A stretch of DNA of 64,000 bases from Euptelea pleiosperma (taxonomy: Eukaryota; Streptophyta; Magnoliopsida; Ranunculales; Eupteleaceae): positions 29,315,751-29,379,750 of the forward strand of contig CM068543.1 in assembly GCA_035048495.1 (NCBI GenBank). Reading direction: 5' to 3'. The notes under the pieces are model-generated. The model did no database searches. It worked only from the letters and a program-made list of their open reading frames with translations, and was not told the DNA's origin. The position numbers were made by a program, and so were the translations under genes. This document shows, in pieces, positions 57,960 through 64,000 of the stretch. Position 1 is the first letter of the stretch. The number at the start of each line of letters is the position of its first letter.

Positions 57960-60803
57960 TGATATTCGCTCAAAAGTGCTTATTTTAAGCAATTATCCTT
58001 TTAGCGTTATTGCATTCTCCTACGTAAAATGCTCTATTTATCTACTTTTCTACGTAATAGTCTTTTCTGTTGCGTAGAACACACTTTTCTGGACGAAATG
58101 GTATATTTGCATGCATTAAACACATTTTCGGAAGTCTAGATATTAAGCCGTTCTGATAAAGTCTCATTACGCGCTTCTTGTGTCGCAGGAAACCCCGATG
58201 GGATGATTCTCGAGACTTGTGGGCCCAAATCGATCATGAACGCCCATTATCAAAGCTTAAAGAGCCCATATGCTATGACTAGAAGATATGGGCCAAATAT
58301 GGGCTGAATAAGAGGACCAAAAAGCCAGCCCAAAGAACGAAGAGAGCAGGAGAGCCAATGACCAAGAGATGGACCAAAGCGTTTAAAGCCACATGAGTTA
58401 GCAAAGAATGATAGTCGACTCTACTGGAGAAGCGTGAGGATGGTCACAGTGAAGACCAGGGTTCCAGACCCTCCGCCAGTGCTTTTCTCTCTATTTTCTG
58501 ATACTTTCTCTCTCATCTCTCCTTATTCTCTCTCTCTCTTCATCTCTCGGTCCTCGAATCTACTGACCTAACCCCAGAACTCCTGCCCATCGGCTCTGTC
58601 TCATCTCCCTTAGCTTTCTGACCGTTGGATCTTCCATCGGACCGTTGGATCTTCCATCGGACCGTTGGATCTTCAATGGGACCGTTGGATCTCTCTAGAT
58701 CCGTCGATCTACCAATCTGGGTCCCAATCAAGTCACCATCCATCCAATCGCCATCAGACTGTCTGTCACATCATCTTGTGAGACGATGGACATCATCAAT
58801 CCATGTGGGCCAGTAGCCGGGCCCATCATCATCGACCCGCTGTCCGACCAGTTAGTGGACCCCGTGAATTTCCAAATAATTTTAATTAAATTTTAAAAAA
58901 TGGGGGGTCCACTAAATGGGGAGATTCCCCAAAGAAAAGTGATGTTTTACTTAAAAATAAATAAATAAATAAATATTTTTCATATTTTTTTATTTTCAAA
59001 AAATACCCTATTTCCATTAATGGAAATAGGGAGCTTTAAGAGGAGAAGGAGAGGGGTTCGTTCGAACCCTAATCCCCTCCAATCTCTTCCTCTCCTTCCC
59101 CCAAAACTCCCCCGACGTTTTCGTCGGCTTCTTCTCCTTCTTTCTTCCTCTTTTCTTCTTTGTCTTCTTCCCCATCCTTCGCCGGAGTTGCAGGTTTGCA
59201 ACTCCGACCGTTCTTCTTCCCTTCTTCTTCTCTTCTTCTTCTTTCTCTTCTGCTTCCTTTCTTCTTCTTCTTCTTCTCTGCTATAGGTTCGACACCATCG
59301 TGGACTGCAATACCGCCTGTTGCAGCACCACCAAGCACCTCCTTCCTTGCTCCGCCTTCCATCACCACCGTTCTCCTTGCTGGTTCGTCCACATCAACAC
59401 CAGACAACAACCTGCAACCACCACTGGAGCACTGTCATCACCGGACTGGCAGGCTTCAATTCCTTCTTCTCTTTTACCAGCGTTCTACTTGCTGGTCAAC
59501 TGAAGTTGCCCCTCCTCTTTGCACATGAACACCGCTCCATTCTTTCAACTGGATTTGCAGGTCCCACTGCAAGCACCACAAGTTAACACCTCGTGCATCG
59601 CTCTACCTACCCCCCACTTCTTCCTCGCCTGCCACGCAACGCTCCCGAAACGCTGCTGCCCACGTACCGCCTCCACCACGACCTGCAACTCTTGAGTTGT
59701 AGGTCCGCCTGCAACCTCCACACCGCCTCCTCTCACGTCGCCGACCCACCACCATCAACTCAATCATAAGTGTCTTCATATAGTGGCTACCATCTCCTCC
59801 TGCATCTCCACATCATCGGACTGAACCAGCACCACGTCCAGCCATTTTCCGCCCAGATTTGCAACATCGCCATCCCCACGGTGATGATCCTCCAAGTACT
59901 ACTTCTGTAGCTTTCAATGACGTCGGGGCACCATTATTTCGGGCAGACCTGCAACTCCGGCAGGTCTGCAAGGAGAAGAACCACCGGATCTCCTTCATGG
60001 TGAGTCAACCTCATCCCCTCCGCAAACACGTCTTCCCCAAGATGCCTGACCACCGCCTGCTCCTCTCCTTGACGCCTGCAACTATGAGGCCAGTCCCTCA
60101 CCCTGTAACGCACCAGCACTCATCTCACCATGCTTCTCATCGATCGGTCATCACCACTTCATATTGCCCACGATACCTCCTCCAACGGACTCCAAACGGC
60201 CCAAGCCTCTAACCGTTACAAGTTCCATTGGAGGAATTTAATCGGCGCCTCATACCTGAGCCAATCCACTCCCATAAAGGGCCGGTCTCTGATCATCATT
60301 TCGTAGGTATTTGAGGTAATTCTCTCACTTTCACTCTCCTCCTTTAGTTTCTCTCTCTAGGATAGACTTCTTTGATCTTTCTCTCTCTACATTATTTTCT
60401 CTCTCTAGTCTTTAGCATATTCTCGTTCTCTCTCTATACCTTCCATTTTCTCTCTCTAAAATGCCTCCTCTCTCATTTTCTCTCTCTACCTATTCTCCTT
60501 ATATTTTTCTCTCTCTAGAATGTTTTTTTTTTTTAGTCTGGCTTTGACTGTTGCTAATTCAAATATTGTAAGGACATTTTGATTAATGAATGATGAAGTT
60601 TGTTTTTATCTATTATTTCTTGTGATGGTCCGTCAGTTTTTGTTCTTATTCGCGCTAATCCGACTAATCTCGAGTGCGGATCGACATCCGACATGAGCCA
60701 CTGTGCAAAAATACTCATTTTACAGGTTAAAAGTCTCGGATAATTAAAAATGTGTTGAGATTAGGGTTTCCGTTACCAACGACACGGAAAAACCCTACTT
60801 TCA
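57960..60803 (+). mobile_element. Solo LTR B of the E1/E2 family, inside E2 gag
   Basis: 2844 bp, TGATATTCGC to CTACTTTCA. Flanks TCAAT (57955-57959) and TGAAT (60804-60808) agree at 4 of 5. E1 shows the uninterrupted site (TTTGAATGAAGG), so TGAAT is the original. Hairpin at 59182-59206. No internal region. Confidence 0.88.
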
Positions 60804-63800
60804 TGAATGAAGGATGGTCAAATCCTCTTCAAGAAGAAGTTTGTGCTTTCAGCACATACAAACCACCCACTCAGAACTCGTATAGTCAATCTTATCATCC
60901 TAACACGAGAAACCACCCTAACTTCTCTTGGAGGCCTCAGTCTACTCAACCGCCAGCTCAACCTCTGCGTCAACCTCAGGGCATGTATCCTCCTGGGTTC
61001 AATCAACCCAATAGGCAATTCAATCAGGGACAATACCAGCAGAGTCAGTACCCATCTACTCAAAACCAGCAGTTCCAACAGGGTCAATACTCTGGACAAT
61101 CGAGCACATTTCAGAATCAGCAAAGAGTTCCCTAGAACTTTCAGAACCAACAGATTGTCCCAACTAATTCTCCAGCCTATAACTATAATGCCCCGATGAG
61201 CTCGAGTCGTGAATTGGTGCCTCAGCTCCCATTAGCTGCCCCCCAATAGTCAGTCCCCAAATCCAGTATTGAAGACCTTCTAGCTCAACTCATTACTTAG
61301 CAACAACAATCTATGCAACGCCTAGAGCAACAACAACAACAATCCATGCTTCGTCTAGAGCAACGCTTAGGCAACCTGGAAGCTGAGAAAGCTAAAGGCA
61401 TCTTCCCTAGCCAACCCATCGCTAACCCAAAAGGAAATGCCAAAGGGGCAGTATATGAGATCGGTTCCCAATCTCAGAGCCAGAATAAGAATTGTCAAGG
61501 GGAAGTGCAAGCTGTAACCACCCTACGATCTGGAAAAATTGTGGACATGGGAGTCCAATCACCGCAGGTGCCATCTCCGGCACCCATCACTCGTACAGAG
61601 GAAACTAGTACCAATCCTACCTCTGCTTCTTCTACCTCTACACCAACATCAGATATCCCTGTGCAGAAATCGAAGGCTAAAGACAAATCCATTTGTCGAG
61701 TAAAGCCTCCCTTCCCGGATAGACTTGTCCAAGATAAGCGGGATCAGCAATTCTCAGAGATCTTAGACGTCTTTAAAGACGTCTAGATCAATATCCCATT
61801 CCTTTCTGCTATCAAGCAAATCCCCTCCTATGCCAAATTCCTCAAGGACTTGTGCACAGTTAAGCGACGTACGCATGTACCCAAAGCTGCCTTCTTGGCC
61901 AAAAAAGCTACCGCGTTCATTCAACGCAACAGTGTGATCAAACACAAGGATCCAAGTAGCCCAACTGTCCAATGTGAAATTGGAGACAGCTTTAGCTGCA
62001 CTGCCTTGCTAGATTTAGGGGCTAGTGTTAACCTCATACCATTCTCGATATATCAGCAGTTAGGACTGAAAGATATGAAGCCTACCAATGTCACCCTGAA
62101 ATTGGCTGATCAGTCCATCAAGATTCTAAGAGGAATCATTGAAGATGTCCTAGTAAAAGTCGCTGACTTTTATTATCCTGTGGACTTTATCATTCTCGAC
62201 ATTGAGCCGTGTCAGGATAACTGCATTCCGGTCATCTTAGGCAGTCCATTCCTTGCCACTGTGAATGCACACATCGGGTGCCGGGACGGAAACATGTCCA
62301 TTGCTTTCGGTAACCTCAAAGCTGAGGTCAACATCTTTCGTTTAATGCAATAGGATGCCGATCGCGATGTGGTCGATGAAATGTGTGCCGTTGAGAGTCT
62401 AATCCCGGACTCCACCGAAGATATTCTTAAACAGTGTCTAGCACACTTTGGGGCTGACTTTGCAACAGAGTCAGCTATTTCTGATCTCAATGATCTTTTG
62501 GAGACTGCTCCACTACTAGAGATCCCCGCTCCACTCATCGACTTTGAGCCTCTGATAACCATGGCCAGAGAACCTATCCTTCCTTTACCTACTGAAATCA
62601 AACCTCTTCAATCCGTGTCTTCTGTGACACCTACTTCAACTCCATCTGCTCCAACATTGGAGCTAAAACCTCTTCCCACAGATCTTTCCTATGCCTATCT
62701 TGATCTTAAGGAAACCTACCCTGTGATTATTGCTTCCACTTTGTCTGTAAGTGAACGTAAGAAACTTCTTGAGTTGCTCAACGAGCACAAATCTGCGATA
62801 AGGTGGACTATAGAGGATATTCGAGGCATAGACCCCTCAGTGTGCCAACATCACATCTATCTCGAGGATGAATCCAAAACCTCTCGTGAACACCAGAGGA
62901 GGTTGAACCCCGTCTTGAAGGAAGTAGTCCGGGATGAGGTCATCAAACTGTTAGATGCGGGTATCATCTACCCCATCTCCGACAGCAAATGGGTGAGTCC
63001 TATTCATGTCGTCCCTAAAAAGGCAGGATTCACAGTTGTGGAAAATGAGAATAAGGAAATGGTCACCCAGCGCCTGAAGAAAGGGTGGAGAGTCTGCATC
63101 GATTACAAATGACTCAACACCAACACTAGGAATGACCATTTTCTGTTACCGTTCATAGACCAGATGTTGGAGAGACTAGTAGGTCACTCTTATTACTGCT
63201 TCCTTAATGGTTACTCTGGGTATAATCAAATACCCATCGCCCCTGAGGATCACGAGAAGACAACTTTCACCTATCCATTTGGCACTTTTGCCTATAAGCG
63301 CATGCCCTTTGGCCTCTGCAATGCACCCGCGACCTTTCAACGGTGTATGATGAGTATATTCTCCGACATGGTGGAAAGATTCCTCGAAGTCTTTATGGAC
63401 GACTTCTCAATTTTTGGGTCATCCTTTGATGACTGTCTGAACCATCTAGGGCTTGTACTTCAATGCTGTCAGACAAACGACTTGTCCTCAATTGGGAGAA
63501 ATGCCACTTCATGGTGAAGAAAGGCATAGTTCTGGGATATGTCATTTCCCATCAGGGCATTGAGGTCGACAAAGCTAAAATCGATATCATCTCGACCTTG
63601 CCCATTCCTAAGTCCGTGCGTGACATCCGGTCCTTTTTGGGACACGGAGGATTCTATAGGCGATTCATTAAGGACTTCTCTCAAATCGCTCGACCTCTGT
63701 CCCATCTTCTGGCTAAAGATAGTCCTGTCGACTTTAATGCTGACTGTGTCAAGGCATTTGAGCGTCTCAAATCTGAGCTCACTACTGCGCCCATTATCCG

Positions 63801-64000
63801 TCCCCCGGACTGGACTCTACCTTTTGAGGTAATGTGCGATGCTTCTGACTACGCCTTAGGAGCCGTTCTAGGGCAGTGAGTTGACAAAAGGTCACACGTG
63901 ATCTACTACGCGAGCAAAACTCTTAACTCTGCCCAAATGAATTACTCCACCACTGAGAAAGAACTCCTGGCCTTAGTCTTCGCCCTTGATAAATTTTGTC
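60804..64000 (+). pseudogene. E2 gag end and pol (protease, RT, RNase H start), broken
   Basis: Resumes with the codons for [14 protein letters not shown]. Order as in E1: Gln-rich linker, protease [13 protein letters not shown] (about 62010-62048), reverse transcriptase with WRVCIDYK near 63090 and a single FMDDFSIFG box near 63390, and the RNase H start CDASDYALGAVLG near 63835. Stops at 61133, 61247, 61298, 61784 and 62351 (all TAG where E1 has CAG), 63110 (TGA, CGA in E1) and 63877 (TGA, AGA in E1). A 1-bp loss near 63467 shifts the frame. Integrase would lie beyond the window. Confidence 0.88.

Larger units (their letters stand above)
52663..64000 (+). mobile_element. E2: Athila/Tat-type Ty3/gypsy element, decayed, runs off the window
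   Basis: 5' LTR, intact primer site, a 1.7-kb leader, gag interrupted by solo LTR B, then pol to the window end. Close sister of E1; wherever both are present their order is the same, except in the gag start, which is inverted in E1. At least nine stops and one frameshift. Inserted in E3 gag. Confidence 0.88.

Noticed and set aside
1..64000. CRISPR array, rRNA or tRNA genes, bacterial-type operons
   Set aside because: No regularly spaced repeats, rRNA blocks or tRNA cloverleaf signatures were seen; the sequence is a plant nuclear, transposon-rich region.

Overview
This window is nuclear DNA of a flowering plant. The evidence is one intron-containing plant bHLH gene, a decayed chloroplast rps12 insertion, plant-type LTR retrotransposons, a plant-type SINE and many non-autonomous DNA transposons with target-site duplications (TSDs). 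I cannot name the species. Only one intact host gene is visible; almost everything else that can be explained is transposon-derived and nested.

Layout. 1-2030 has nothing recognisable beyond a small tandem repeat. 2031-4197 is a DNA-transposon cluster: a foldback element, two short Mutator-like MITEs with 9-bp TSDs (one nested in the foldback) and a 1-kb element with about 215-bp inverted repeats. 5374-11125 is an old Ty1/copia element on the minus strand with exact TSD ACAGT. 11441-16120 is AT-rich with nested foldback elements. 16711-17399 is a SINE split by a hAT-like MITE. 17566-17925 is a plastid rps12/group II intron fragment. 19845-21504 (minus) is a six-exon BEE/HBI-like bHLH transcription factor of 276 residues. 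21700-27400 holds tandem duplications, a solo copia LTR and more MITEs. 27640-29452 is a truncated copia element (minus).

31030-35236 is a minus-strand open frame of unknown function, split by a hAT-like MITE and by a 3.3-kb LTR element. That LTR element carries Gag, protease and a chromodomain but no reverse transcriptase, RNase H or integrase. The open frame reads through both sites if the insertions and one TSD copy of each are left out.

35237-64000 is a nested Ty3/gypsy block of the Athila/Tat kind. Element E1 (35237-49984) has a 1583-codon Gag-Pol frame. A reverse solo LTR sits in its 5' LTR, its gag start is inverted, and its 3' LTR is rearranged into an inverted repeat. Element E3 (50140-52662, Tat/Retand-like) is inserted in a foldback fragment. 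Element E2 (52663 to the window end) is inserted in the gag of E3, and a solo LTR of E2's own family is inserted in the gag of E2: four layers. E1 and E2 are close relatives, so each break can be read by comparing them; most E2 stop codons are C-to-T changes.

I saw no bacterial-style system, CRISPR array, rRNA or tRNA gene. The most unusual items are the Gag-protease-chromodomain element, the split open frame, the duplicated catalytic box in the E1 reverse transcriptase and the recurrent hairpin in the E1/E2 LTR family. All boundaries were read by eye; no alignment or database search was run.
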